A stretch of DNA of 64,000 nt, taken from positions 3,782,001 to 3,846,000 of the forward strand of contig JAJFZO010000407.1 in assembly GCA_021397835.1 (NCBI GenBank). The letters run 5' to 3'. Under the pieces are notes generated by a model, which had not been told where the DNA came from, ran no database searches, and was given only the letters and a program-made list of their open reading frames with translations. Below, piece after piece: positions 10,877-20,770 of the stretch; within the stretch, counting starts at the first letter, position 1; the number at the start of each line of letters is the position of its first letter. The position numbers and the translations under genes were made by a program. This stretch comes from Moringa oleifera. Its lineage: Eukaryota > Streptophyta > Magnoliopsida > Brassicales > Moringaceae.

Positions 10877-11820
10877 AAAGGAAAACGAATCTGAGTTCTT
10901 AACTACATGTTTCTGAATTTTTTTATTCTGGTTTCTTTGTTTCCATTAATTTATGTCCCTTTAATTTTCAAGAATAAATTCATGAAGAGTAATAGCCCCA
11001 ACCAGGTATCATATATGTGTTAACTAGACTAAAGTGTGGCCTCAAATCTGTGATCAGATTTTCAGTATGTATTGGCATGGAACTCAAACAGATGAAACAG
11101 AAAAGAAAATGCATTAAAGCTCTTCCTGCATTATAACCTTACCCAATAAACGATTCAAGCTCTTGTTCACAGATAAACCCAGACTCATATCTGTCAGTTT
11201 AAAATCAAATAGAACACCAATCAATGCAACAGAAAGCTACCAGACTTAATTCTTCAATGTCTTCTGAATTTTAATACTGCTAATATTGTAAAGATTACTT
11301 TCTTTTTCCAGGGACTAGTCACCATTTGCCAGCAGAAAGAACACAGGTCTCTTGCATATCTTGAGGAAATAAGCGACTCTTACAATCATTTTACTTGGTC
11401 ATCATGCACAAACAGCCATATAACAATATAACAGGGCACAAAAATGACATTTAAGTAGATCACAATCATGCAAAAGAAAAAGTGAAATTAAATTACCCTC
11501 CTTTAAGTCCCTTTCAGATCAAGGTATTAAAATAAAAATCTGAACTCAATTCAGACACCAAATTGTACTTTTATACTTGCAGGGCTCAATTCATGAACCC
11601 TATGAGTATATGTAACAGTAGACTCATCAAGGCCACCGAGAACAGCTAGCAGCGCATTGTAGGGCTAACCCGTTTTGGATATTCCATGAATCTTAAACTT
11701 TTATATGTTTCAAGTAGGCTACAGAAAATTTAATGGTATGCTTATAATCTGAATGTAAAAGAACTGATATTCTTATAATATATTCCTTTGCAGGGCCAAG
11801 AGGGGTTTCTTATACGTAAA

Positions 11821-11851
<31 letters not shown>

Positions 11852-12259
11852 TATCTACTTGAAAATTAATTATTGTTTAATGCATGATTATGATACTTTG
11901 GACAATTGTTTTGTTCGGAATTGCTTAAATTAAATCAAACCATAGTTTATAAGGTAGTGGAACTAATTAAATTGATGCAAGCCTATAATATCAACTGCTT
12001 CTTTAATAATAATAATAGAAATCGTACTATTGTATAATATTATCAGAAATTACAAAAAGTAGTGAAATCCTTACTCTGAAGCACACATTTAGCAGCAAAC
12101 ATCGAATAGAAATTACTAGAGAAAGCAAATAGTTCTCCCGTTATTAAACATCAACTTAGAAAAAACGATATATAATGTAACCATCCTCTCTAATAATAAG
12201 GAAAACTGAGTCTAGAGAAGAGTATAGCCTCTACCCAATTATTTCCATGGTGATGATGA
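10877..12259. other. Spacer between XTH and NAS copy 1
   Basis: Starts with the XTH 3' UTR (AATAAA-like signal near 10973) and ends with sequence behind NAS copy 1 that is repeated behind copy 2. A poly-A/(TA)n microsatellite lies at about 11818-11854. No coding potential seen. Confidence 0.5.
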
Positions 12260-13129
12260 TCATACCCTTCCGTTTTGAGAGAAAGGTTTGCGGGCAAGAA
12301 CAACTGAGTTGATTACTTCATCAGTGGGATGACAAATGGAGAGGACCTGAAAGCCTTGGAGGTCATGCTCCTCCACGATTGGATATAGAAAGGCTCTGGC
12401 CCCCTTTGCACTCCTCACAAGGAAATATCCACCCGCCTTCATATACTTCCTTATATGCCCAATTATCTTCACCTTCTCTTCTTTGGTCATCCCCACAAGG
12501 GCTGCCAGGAAGATGCAATCATATTCTGCCAGCTTCTCTTTCACTTCCATAATGTCACTTGTCACAAACTTCATCCTCTTCTCAAACTCAGCATCAGAAG
12601 CAACAATTTGGGCTGCTGCATTGTTTGCTGCCTCATCAATATCAAAGTTATCAAAGTGTGTGGATTTCATATGATGTTTAGCCATCACAAATGAGGTGAG
12701 GGGCATTGGACCCGACCCAATGAAGGCTACCTTCTTGGGTTGCACCACATCATTCTCATTGAGGATTCTATACTCCATATTGGCTAACTTCACATAATTC
12801 TCGTAGTAAGGGAAAAGATGGAGATTCTCCAAGGCTTTGGGAATATTGGCTAAGAAAGTTGAGAACTCAATCTCCAGTAGACCTTCAGCACGGCCACAGA
12901 GAACTATGAGGCTCTCACGCATTTGCTGCACGTCATGGGGTAAGGCCTCAATGTCTACTGTTGAAGGTAGGGTGCATAGTTTCACCAGGCGAGTCAGGAG
13001 GCTATTAACCTGCTTCGAAGGTCTCAGTGACTCAAGCTTGGATACACTTGCATGGATTTGCGTGATTTCAGCTACAAGGAACCCAGCAGGAATTCGGCTT
13101 TCGAAGTTGGAGTTTTGGATGGAAGCCAT
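12260..13129 (-). CDS. NAS: Nicotianamine synthase, tandem copy 1
   Basis: Single exon, 289 residues. The enzyme condenses three S-adenosylmethionine molecules to nicotianamine, a chelator used in Fe, Cu and Zn movement. Family marks: LCGRAEGLLE (77-86), LFPYYENYVKL (105-115), the SAM-binding FIGSGPMPLTS (136-146), FDNFDIDEAAN, FLAALVGM.KEEKV, RSAKGARAFLYP (229-240) and HPTDEVINSVVLARK. It stops soon after the last motif, about 30 residues shorter than Arabidopsis NAS1 (about 320), so the variable C-terminal tail is missing. It differs from copy 2 at about 27 of 289 residues, with no gap. A TATA box at 13219-13227 supports this start. Confidence 0.96.
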   Translation of the reverse strand: MASIQNSNFESRIPAGFLVAEITQIHASVSKLESLRPSKQVNSLLTRLVKLCTLPSTVDIEALPHDVQQMRESLIVLCGRAEGLLEIEFSTFLANIPKALENLHLFPYYENYVKLANMEYRILNENDVVQPKKVAFIGSGPMPLTSFVMAKHHMKSTHFDNFDIDEAANNAAAQIVASDAEFEKRMKFVTSDIMEVKEKLAEYDCIFLAALVGMTKEEKVKIIGHIRKYMKAGGYFLVRSAKGARAFLYPIVEEHDLQGFQVLSICHPTDEVINSVVLARKPFSQNGRV

Positions 13130-13218
13130 TGAAAAATGTATTATGTAAGAGATTGGAATATTGACAAGACTAGCTAGGTGAGCTTTTCTTGTATGGTTGT
13201 CTTGGTCCAGCTACCCAA

Positions 13219-13227
13219 GTATTTATA
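13219..13227 (-). promoter_or_regulatory. TATA box of NAS copy 1
   Basis: TATAAATAC on the minus strand, 90 bases before the start codon. A (TTA)14 tract begins 13 bases upstream of it. The matching site in copy 2 (about 16366-16374) reads TGTAAATAC. Confidence 0.65.
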
Positions 13228-13238
13228 GAAGCAAGAGC

Positions 13239-13239
<1 letters not shown>

Positions 13240-13281
<42 letters not shown>
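13240..13281. repeat. (TTA)14 microsatellite in NAS copy 1 promoter
   Basis: Fourteen uninterrupted TTA units just upstream of the TATA box. The corresponding part of the copy 2 promoter has no such tract. Confidence 0.95.
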
Positions 13282-13284
<3 letters not shown>

Positions 13285-14045
13285 CTTGATGTCCTAGCTC
13301 TCTTTTTGGGTTAAGATTGCTGCTGTGGCTTGAAAATGATGTTCGCTTGTTCAAAGTAGCAATCAACAGCAATGGGGTGATCCATGCCACAAGATCTTCG
13401 AAGTATGTTTTCAAACAGTTTGGCAAATGGAATCATCAATGCAAAAACTATTAGGAAAAGAGTTCCTATGTGAACAAATATATATTTGCTCAATCATATA
13501 GGTAGCCAAAAGAAAGAACTTGATTTTCAACATTTTAAATTGATTTCTGTATAAGGAAGAAAATTGAAGAGACGTAATTTTATCCACATGTGGAAAGAAT
13601 CTGCACATAACATCAACCTTCTTTATTTGTATGATATTTTATGCTATCTAATGAATATTTCTAATGAATCACCACCTGCCTCTTGAAATCAATATACTAT
13701 AACCAATACATTGGCTCTTAGTTTGTCTTTTTTTTCCCCTTTCTAGGCAAGAGAACGTCTCCGTACAAATTAGTGGTTAATTACCTTTTCCCCTAAAAGC
13801 ATTTTCTGATCTCTACAGCAAGAGATTACGTCAAAGTTCTTAGTATTATACACATATATATAGAGCCAATAGGCAAAACCCATGAGGATAATCGGTCTTC
13901 ACATTGTTCTTGAAGAATATAGGTAAGGCACAAAGGTTGCATTAGAAGCTGGATGTATTCTTTTCACACGACAAGACAAACGTGTGCACTTTGAATTTGT
14001 ATTATTTAGAGATCCCAAGAACAGTTCATGTTCACACTATGTGCA

Positions 14046-15249
14046 GCCTGATAATATACACTTCTATTGACATGAATATTGATTTTACCGCCCATCATAA
14101 GAAGGTATACATCAAATCCTTCTTTTCCTTTTAATATGAATTACAGAAGAATGCTAGTGATCTGCAGGCGGGTAGAAATTTCATTAGATATGGCATGTCT
14201 CAATCAATTGATGATTAAGCTAATTTCTGAGTTTAGCTTCTCTTTTTTTCCTCAATATTTTGTACGCAATTAGGAAGGTAAAAACATGACAAACACAGGA
14301 CTAGGATGAGAAATCTTTTTTTTTTTTTTCCGGCTAATCTGGACTGAACTGCATGTTAACTTTTGAAAAAAATGTTAATAGGCGATAGTTAAAATTGATT
14401 TACACAAATCAGAGGAGATCACCAAACCTAGTAGGAAAAGTCTTGGTAATGGAGCCTGCCATGTCACAAACTCTGATTCCAAGCTCTTGTCCTTCTTTCA
14501 GGGATTGCATTTCCACAAAATGGGCAATCTTCCAAAATGTTGGATCCGATGCTGGAAGAGATGTGGTAAGATATATCCAGAGGCAAAATTTTTAGACTTT
14601 AATAAAATTTTCAAGTGCTTTTCGTGAAAGGCATGGGGGTTCCCCCATGAGTAAAGTTAATCATCAGTGAAACATTAAAAGGGAAATATTAATGATTCTG
14701 GGTTAATGATGTTTTAACATATTTAATTATGCTTATCTCAAACCAGTGAGTCTTTTTCTTCTCAAAAATATCTGATCTTAATTTAAATTACCATCACATC
14801 AAAGTTTGCACATATTACTCACCAGCAAATAATTATAAGCTCACTAAATTTCTAATATGAAATTAAGTATCAGTTAATACGGAGTGCTCTTAATTAGCAT
14901 CGTATATATTGTTCTTAAAATACATCCTTTATTGAATTGCTGGTAGCCGCACCCAAGCCATAGCCCAGAATGTACAATATATAATTAGACTTTGATAGAT
15001 GCATGAAATTAATGAGTGGCTTATCATATGAGTATTCTCAAATATTTACTTCAAATGTTAAAGTTAGTCCGTGCCCAATAAGTTAAGGACCAATCCCGAG
15101 ATTAATAACCTTGGATTCAAGACAAATTGATGTAAGAAGATGAAACCCACGAGCTTCTTTAGTAATCTCATGACATATGCTAACATAGTATTATCAGATC
15201 AAATGGGAAAAGAAAGAGAAAAGAACAAAGCTTTACTGGGGAACACAAA
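14046..15249. other. Spacer between the NAS copies
   Basis: AT-rich spacer with short open frames only; nothing recognisable. Its right part leads into the downstream flank of NAS copy 2. Confidence 0.4.
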
Positions 15250-17147
15250 TTGGCAAACAAGAAATAGAAACTAGAGAGAAAGCCGTAGTACTTCTCTAGT
15301 TATTATCAACTTAATTAGAAGAGAAACTAATAATCATCATCTCTTATAAAGGAAATGCCGCGTCTAGCTAGAGAAGATTATAGCTACTACCCAATCACTG
15401 CTGTGCTAGCTGCTCAAGCATTTCCAATTTGAGAGAAAGGTTTGCGGGCAAGAACAACTGAGTTGATCACTTCATCAGTGGGATGATGGATGGAGAGAAC
15501 CTCAAAGCCCTCCAGGTCATGCTCCTCCACAATAGGGTACAGGAAGGCTCTGGCCCCCTTTGCACTCCTCACAAGCAAATATCCTCCCGCCTTCATATAC
15601 TTCCGGATATGCGCAAGTATCTTCACCTTCTCTTCTTTGGTCATCCCCACTAGAGCAGCCAGGAAGATGCAATCATATTCTGCCAACTTCTCTTTCACTG
15701 CCATAATGTCACTTGTCACGAACTTCATCCTCTTCTCAAACTCAGCGTCAGAAGCAACAATTCGGGCGGCTGCATCGTTTGCTGCCTCATCAATATCAAA
15801 GTTATCAAAGAGCGTGGATTTCATATGGTGGCTAGCCATTACAAATGAGGTGAGAGGCATTGGACCCGACCCAATGAAGGCTACCTTCTTGGGTTGCACC
15901 ACCCCATTCTCGTTGAGGATTGTGTACTCCATATTGGCTAACTTCACATAATTCTCGTAGTAAGGGAAAAGGTGGAGATTCTCCAAGGCTTTGGGAATTT
16001 TGGCCAAGAAAGTTGAGAACTCAAGCTCCAATAGGCCTTCAGCGCGACCACACAGAACAATGAGACTCTCTCGCATTTGTTGAACATCATGAGGCAAAGC
16101 CTCAATATCTACGGTCGAAGGAAGGACGCATAGATTTACCAGGCGAGTCAGGAGGCTGTTAACTTGCTTCGAAGGTCTCAGTGACTCAAGCTTGGATACA
16201 CCTGCATGGATCTGCGTGATGTGAGCTACAAGCAACCCAGAAGGAATTTGGCTTTCAATGTCGGAGTTCTGGATGGAAGCCATTGATGAATGTATTTTGT
16301 AAACAAATAGAATATTGATGTCAAGTGATGTGCTTTTCTTCTGTGTGGATGCCTTCCTGTACTAAGTATTTACAGTAGCTCTTCTTGGGGGTTAAGCTGG
16401 TGATGTGGCTCAAAAATTTTAATTTGTTCAAATGTGTAACATAGTCAATACAAGTGGGGTGATTCATGCCACAATATATTGAAGTATACTATCAACTTTT
16501 TGGCTTGTGGATTAAGAATCTCTTAAAAAAATATTAATCAAGAAAGAAACTTTCTTGGGTAAGTGATCAATAAATATTTTCTCAATCATATACTCACATG
16601 GGCGAACTTGATTTTGGGTAATATGAAACAATTTAATTTCTAATATGCGTGGTTAATAAAGAACAACAACAAACAAGAAGCGCTGTTTCATCCTCAGGTA
16701 AACATTGTTTTCCTCGGGGCTTTAGCAAATGTTTTGTGCTCATGAACTGTGTTCCTGTTCTCAAGCAACCTAACTTGACACGAACCTTCTCCATATGTTG
16801 TATAATGTAAACTTCTAAAATACTTCTCCATCTTGAAATTTACTTGGCTCTTTGTTTCTGTTCTTTTACGCCGCTGGACAAGAAGATGTTTCTATCTTAC
16901 TGGTTCATGCGACAGACTTTGTCCCTAATGCATTTTCAAATCTCTAGAACAAGACAGAATTATAAACAAATATACTGAGAAAATTGGTCAAATTAACCCA
17001 GGTGGATACTGGTCTTTAGATTTGTTTTGGATTAGGAGCATGTATTCTTTTCACACAAAATGTAACGTGTGTGCTTTGAATTTTATCATATAGAGAGGCC
17101 CCATGAATCCCCAAGATTCATTCATGTTCACACTAAGTTTATGAATA
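15250..17147. repeat. Tandem duplication, copy 2 (NAS gene plus flanks)
   Basis: Counterpart of 12090-14045: 3' flank, coding region and about 860 bases of upstream sequence are recognisably shared with copy 1. A G-box CACGTG at 17284-17289 lies just beyond the shared part. Confidence 0.75.
15414..16283 (-). CDS. NAS: Nicotianamine synthase, tandem copy 2
   Basis: Single exon, 289 residues, same length and start as copy 1 and about 91% identical to it. All NAS motifs are kept (FIGSGPMPLTS, FPYYENY, FLAALVGM, RSAKGARAFLYP, HPTDEVINSVVLARK), so both copies look functional. Most replacements are in the N-terminal 55 residues and on scattered surface-like positions (for example K/S after FVMA, C/H in the segment before HPTDE). 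Like copy 1 it lacks the C-terminal tail of Arabidopsis NAS1. The promoter lacks both the intact TATAAATA box and the TTA microsatellite of copy 1, so expression of the two may differ. Substrate and product are assumed from the family. Confidence 0.96.
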   Translation of the reverse strand: MASIQNSDIESQIPSGLLVAHITQIHAGVSKLESLRPSKQVNSLLTRLVNLCVLPSTVDIEALPHDVQQMRESLIVLCGRAEGLLELEFSTFLAKIPKALENLHLFPYYENYVKLANMEYTILNENGVVQPKKVAFIGSGPMPLTSFVMASHHMKSTLFDNFDIDEAANDAAARIVASDAEFEKRMKFVTSDIMAVKEKLAEYDCIFLAALVGMTKEEKVKILAHIRKYMKAGGYLLVRSAKGARAFLYPIVEEHDLEGFEVLSIHHPTDEVINSVVLARKPFSQIGNA

Positions 17148-17493
17148 ATAGAAATTTGGACTGAAGTCAATTGAAGATCTTCGAGGCATGGGAAATACCT
17201 TCTCTACCAAAGCGATCAAATAGTTAGTCTTTTAAGTGAATAGCAGTCTTCCCGATCCAAGAGGGAGTTCTTTTTTTTTTTTGCACGTGTCACATACTAT
17301 TCTTGCCGTTGTCTCGAATATTTATTCTTTTCACATAGAGAGAGAAAAACATAAACAAAGAAACACTTTATCTCATACTTGGACACATAGATGTTCTTTC
17401 AAGTATGTGTAAGTTAAAAAAACAAGCACTTGTTTCACAAAATTCTACCGAGAAGATCTATAGCCTGAGTTTTGTCTTCGATGTCCTAACCGT
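17148..17493. other. Upstream region of NAS copy 2
   Basis: No gene seen. Contains CACGTGTCA at 17284-17292, a possible bHLH-binding G-box about 1 kb before the NAS copy 2 start. Confidence 0.35.
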
Positions 17494-18312
17494 ATGTTTG
17501 GTTCATAGAAATATCAATTCTTTTTCTATTTTATTTCGTACGGAATTACTTTTTTAATGTTTGGTTCATTTTTATCACAGAATTATAATTCTTCAAAAAA
17601 ATTTTATTCTTTGAAAACCGGAATAGCTATAACTATTCCGAAGTGAACCCTCGGAATAGCTATTCCATGAAAGTAAAGAATTATTATATTTTTCTATTTA
17701 TAACATACCATTGATAAAAATTTTAAATTAGTATTATATATATAATAACTTTATTTTTTATTTTTTAAATAATTTATCAAAAAATAAAAATATTATTATT
17801 AAAATATTAATTAATATTAAATTTAATTTTATAATATTAATATTTAAAAATAAAAAATAATTATTAACATATTATTTAGTTAATATTATTTTTATAATAA
17901 TAACTTTTTATTTTTTAAATAATTTACCCAAAAAAAGTAAAAAATATTACTTTTATTAAAATATTAATTAATTTTAATTTTAATTTTATAATATTAATAT
18001 TTAAAAATAAAAATAATTATTAATATATTATTTAGTTAATATTATTTTTATAATAATTTATTATTATAAAATATTTATTAATTAATATTATTTTAATAAA
18101 AATTAATTAAATTATAATTAATTTAGTTGAATGATATACTAGTCTTTTAAACTTGCTTCAATTACTTTCCTACCTTATTCTTTAATGAACCAAACAATTA
18201 AAAATGAATTCATACTCTATTCAATTCCAATAAACTAAATATAATAATTTTTATTTTTTATTTTTTTTATTTTTAAAAAATATATTTTTTTTCTATTTCA
18301 TGAACCAAACAT
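17494..18312. mobile_element. MITE-like element with terminal inverted repeats
   Basis: Begins ATGTTTGGTTCAT(A)GAAAT and ends with its reverse complement form ATTTCATGAACCAAACAT. The interior is extremely AT-rich, codes for nothing, and contains two direct repeats of about 155 bp (about 17743-17894 and 17895-18050). Small inverted motifs GGAATAGCTAT/ATAGCTATTCC lie near the left end. I could not settle a target duplication, so the superfamily is left open. Confidence 0.6.
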
Positions 18313-19309
18313 GTCATAATTGCTTAGAGAACTCGTGACTAGAATCCTCCATCTACCCCAGGATCTTTCGGCTTCAATTATTTCTATTCAAATACTTTAC
18401 TTAATTTGACTTTTAGCTTTCTGGAATTTGATAGTTTTCAAAACCCTGGCCATCCATCCAGGACCTTTAATAGTTTTTAAGTATCATTTTGAAAATTAAT
18501 GGGACGCTAATTCAGTGAACCAGTGCCTTAATTTTGTGTCAAATGAAAAGATTAACCTTGTGTTTTGCTGAGACCACCGTCACTGATGATTGATGAATCT
18601 CATTAATGATCAACGAAAGAAAACTTTCAATTATCGATTTACTAATTGGGTTACCTACAGACAAATGTAACTTAGAATATTAATCGTATCAAAAACGTGT
18701 CCGATATCTTTTTGTCAGGTAAATGAGCAGTGCTGTGCAATATCCCTAACACGTATGAAGCAAGATCATCGATCAAGCTTCCTCATCCATAAGTAAAGAG
18801 TAAAGATCCCTGAGCTAACCCACATCCATGCAGCTTGCTGCATAACCACTGCATTTATTGAGGCAGCTGGATGTTTCAACTAACCTTGTAGGTGACTTGA
18901 AGGCTGCTTGGTCAGATCATGGCAGCCCTTGCTTGGAACAAGTTAAGATCCTTGTTTTGTGATGTACATTGTGCCATGTATGCAATATCATGATAAGCCA
19001 ATTCTAATGCCCTTTTTTTTTTTCTATGATATATAGCTTCTAATGGTATTAATGTTTTGAGTCCTATCATAGACTAAAGTGGCCTAACATCACATTAAAG
19101 CAGGCGATTTAACGGGAATCAAGTGGAATCCATAACAATTATAAATGATATCATGAAAAGAAATTTCAAAAAATGAAAAGAAGAATATACCTTTGCTGAC
19201 TAACTTGAATTATTTCATAACCATATTTTTCTTGTCTTTTTCTTTCTTTGAAAGTTCAAATACCGCATGCTTCAATAATTTCCCTTTCGCCTCTGTGATG
19301 CTACAAGGA
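18313..19309. other. Spacer and CASPL promoter region
   Basis: No coding region recognised. Ends at a TATA-like box at 19310. Confidence 0.4.
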
Positions 19310-19316
19310 TATAAAC
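19310..19316 (+). promoter_or_regulatory. TATA box of the CASP-like gene
   Basis: TATAAAC, 145 bases before the start codon. Confidence 0.5.
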
Positions 19317-19454
19317 GAGGTAAAGAGCCGAGGCCCCATCAAATCGGGTTTCTGATAATTACATGATTCTGTGCCGTAGCCAAGTTGCATACCTTGCAAA
19401 TTAAAGAAGCAGTGCATGTTGGCTAAAGAGAGCCAGATAGAGATATAGAGAGAA

Positions 19455-20770
19455 ATGGAGCTCTGGGTACAAAAAATTGAGGCAATTCTAAGGGTATGCG
19501 CTACATTAGTCTTAGTTTTAACAGCTTGCTTGGTAGGATTAGATTCTCAAACCAAGGTGTTGGTGTACCTTAAGAAGGAAGTTACTTTCAGAAGTTTGCA
19601 TTCTCTCGTGTAAGAAACCTATTTGGTTTGCTGCCAGGTTCCCATTAAGTTCTTCTTGCTGTTTTAACCATATATGCTGATAATTTGTTCTTTCCTTCTG
19701 GTTTGATATGATAGAATTGTGTTGTATATTGATTCTGCCGCTGCTGCTTACAATCTGCTCCAGCTAAGTTCCATATGGCTTAGAGGAAAATCAAAGGGGT
19801 CTTCCAGATATCTAGCTTGGTTTTGTTACTTGTTGGATCAGGTACATAATTTCCCTCACTTATGCAATTTATCAGCACTGCAAGGCTAGCTAGTTTCATC
19901 TTGTATTCTTTCAATATATGTTGGTTCTGGATCTTGTTAAATTGGAGCTATGTATCAAACTGAACTAAAGTTTCGCTCTTGACATGAAAAGCAAGCTACT
20001 TAATTAACGCAAAAACAAACATTTTGGAAGAACAGCTTGCCGAATATCATGCAAAATTGCTCTCTTGTACTTTTCTTGCAGATCAGTATGTCTGATCTGA
20101 GTCACAATGAACTAAGTGACTAATAACCGATCAATAGCCCTTATTAGAACTATTTAATTCTCTATATCCTTGTAAGTTCCTCCATACCCAGTGAAGCAAA
20201 GTAGTAAGATCCACATAGCCTGGCAAGTTTGCAGAGCCCAGCTATGAATGGTTGAGTTGAGCCTCCATCAATCGTGGTATCATTGATTAGGTACTTACTT
20301 TTCCTCCTCACAAGGAAGCAGCAGTGATCAAAACTTGAGCATTTATGAAAGAACAAACCCTTAAAAGCTCCAGGTAGACAGCATGGCAGTCCATCCCTTA
20401 AAACACTTGCTCACAAGTGAATTACATTTTCTCTTTATCGAAGTGTCACTGTGCTTCACCTCTGAGAGAGAGAGAGAGAGCACGCTCAATCTGAGCTTTC
20501 CTGGTCACTTAACTGCAGGTAGTTGTCTACACTGTATTCGGGGCGAACTCAGCAGCAGTGGAGCATGCACTGATGGTTAGATATGGCGTTGACGAGCTGC
20601 AGTGGACCAAGTGGTGCAATAAGTACAGCAGATTCTGCGTCCAAATCGGTGGAGCTATCGTCTGTGGCTACGTAGCCTGTGCAATCATGGTCTTAATCAC
20701 GTCCATCTCAGCGTTCAACTTGTTCAGGTTCTATTCACCGAAGCAGTTCCTGCTCTCAAAAGCCGCGTGA
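19455..20770 (+). CDS. CASPL2C1: CASP-like membrane protein (CASPL2C type)
   Basis: Exons 19455-19609, 19715-19841 and 20519-20770 join in frame to 177 residues. Four hydrophobic segments are visible: residues about 8-28 (AILRVCATLVLVLTACLVGL), 53-70, 87-107 (VVVYTVFGANSAA) and 138-160 (IVCGYVACAIMVLITSISAF). The conserved CASPL marks are present: Arg in helix 1, Asp in helix 3 segment LLDQ, WCNKYSRFCVQIGG and SISAFNLFRFYSP. These proteins belong to the MARVEL-related family that includes the Casparian strip scaffold proteins and sit in the plasma membrane; the role of this subgroup is not well known. Assignment to CASPL2C rests on sequence and on its position between XTH and the rest of the block. 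Intron 2 holds a (GA)n tract at 20464-20480. Confidence 0.87.

Larger units (their letters stand above)
12090..14045. repeat. Tandem duplication, copy 1 (NAS gene plus flanks)
   Basis: Matches 15250-17147 in the same order and orientation. Behind the gene, 12090-12240 resembles 15250-15400. In front of it, 13311-13440 resembles 16380-16505 (shared GGGGTGAT.CATGCCACAA), and 13935-14045 resembles 17025-17147 (shared ATGTATTCTTTTCACAC and TTCATGTTCACACTA). The coding parts are offset by 3,154 bp, and the flanks are less alike than the genes. Exact edges cannot be fixed by eye. Confidence 0.75.
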
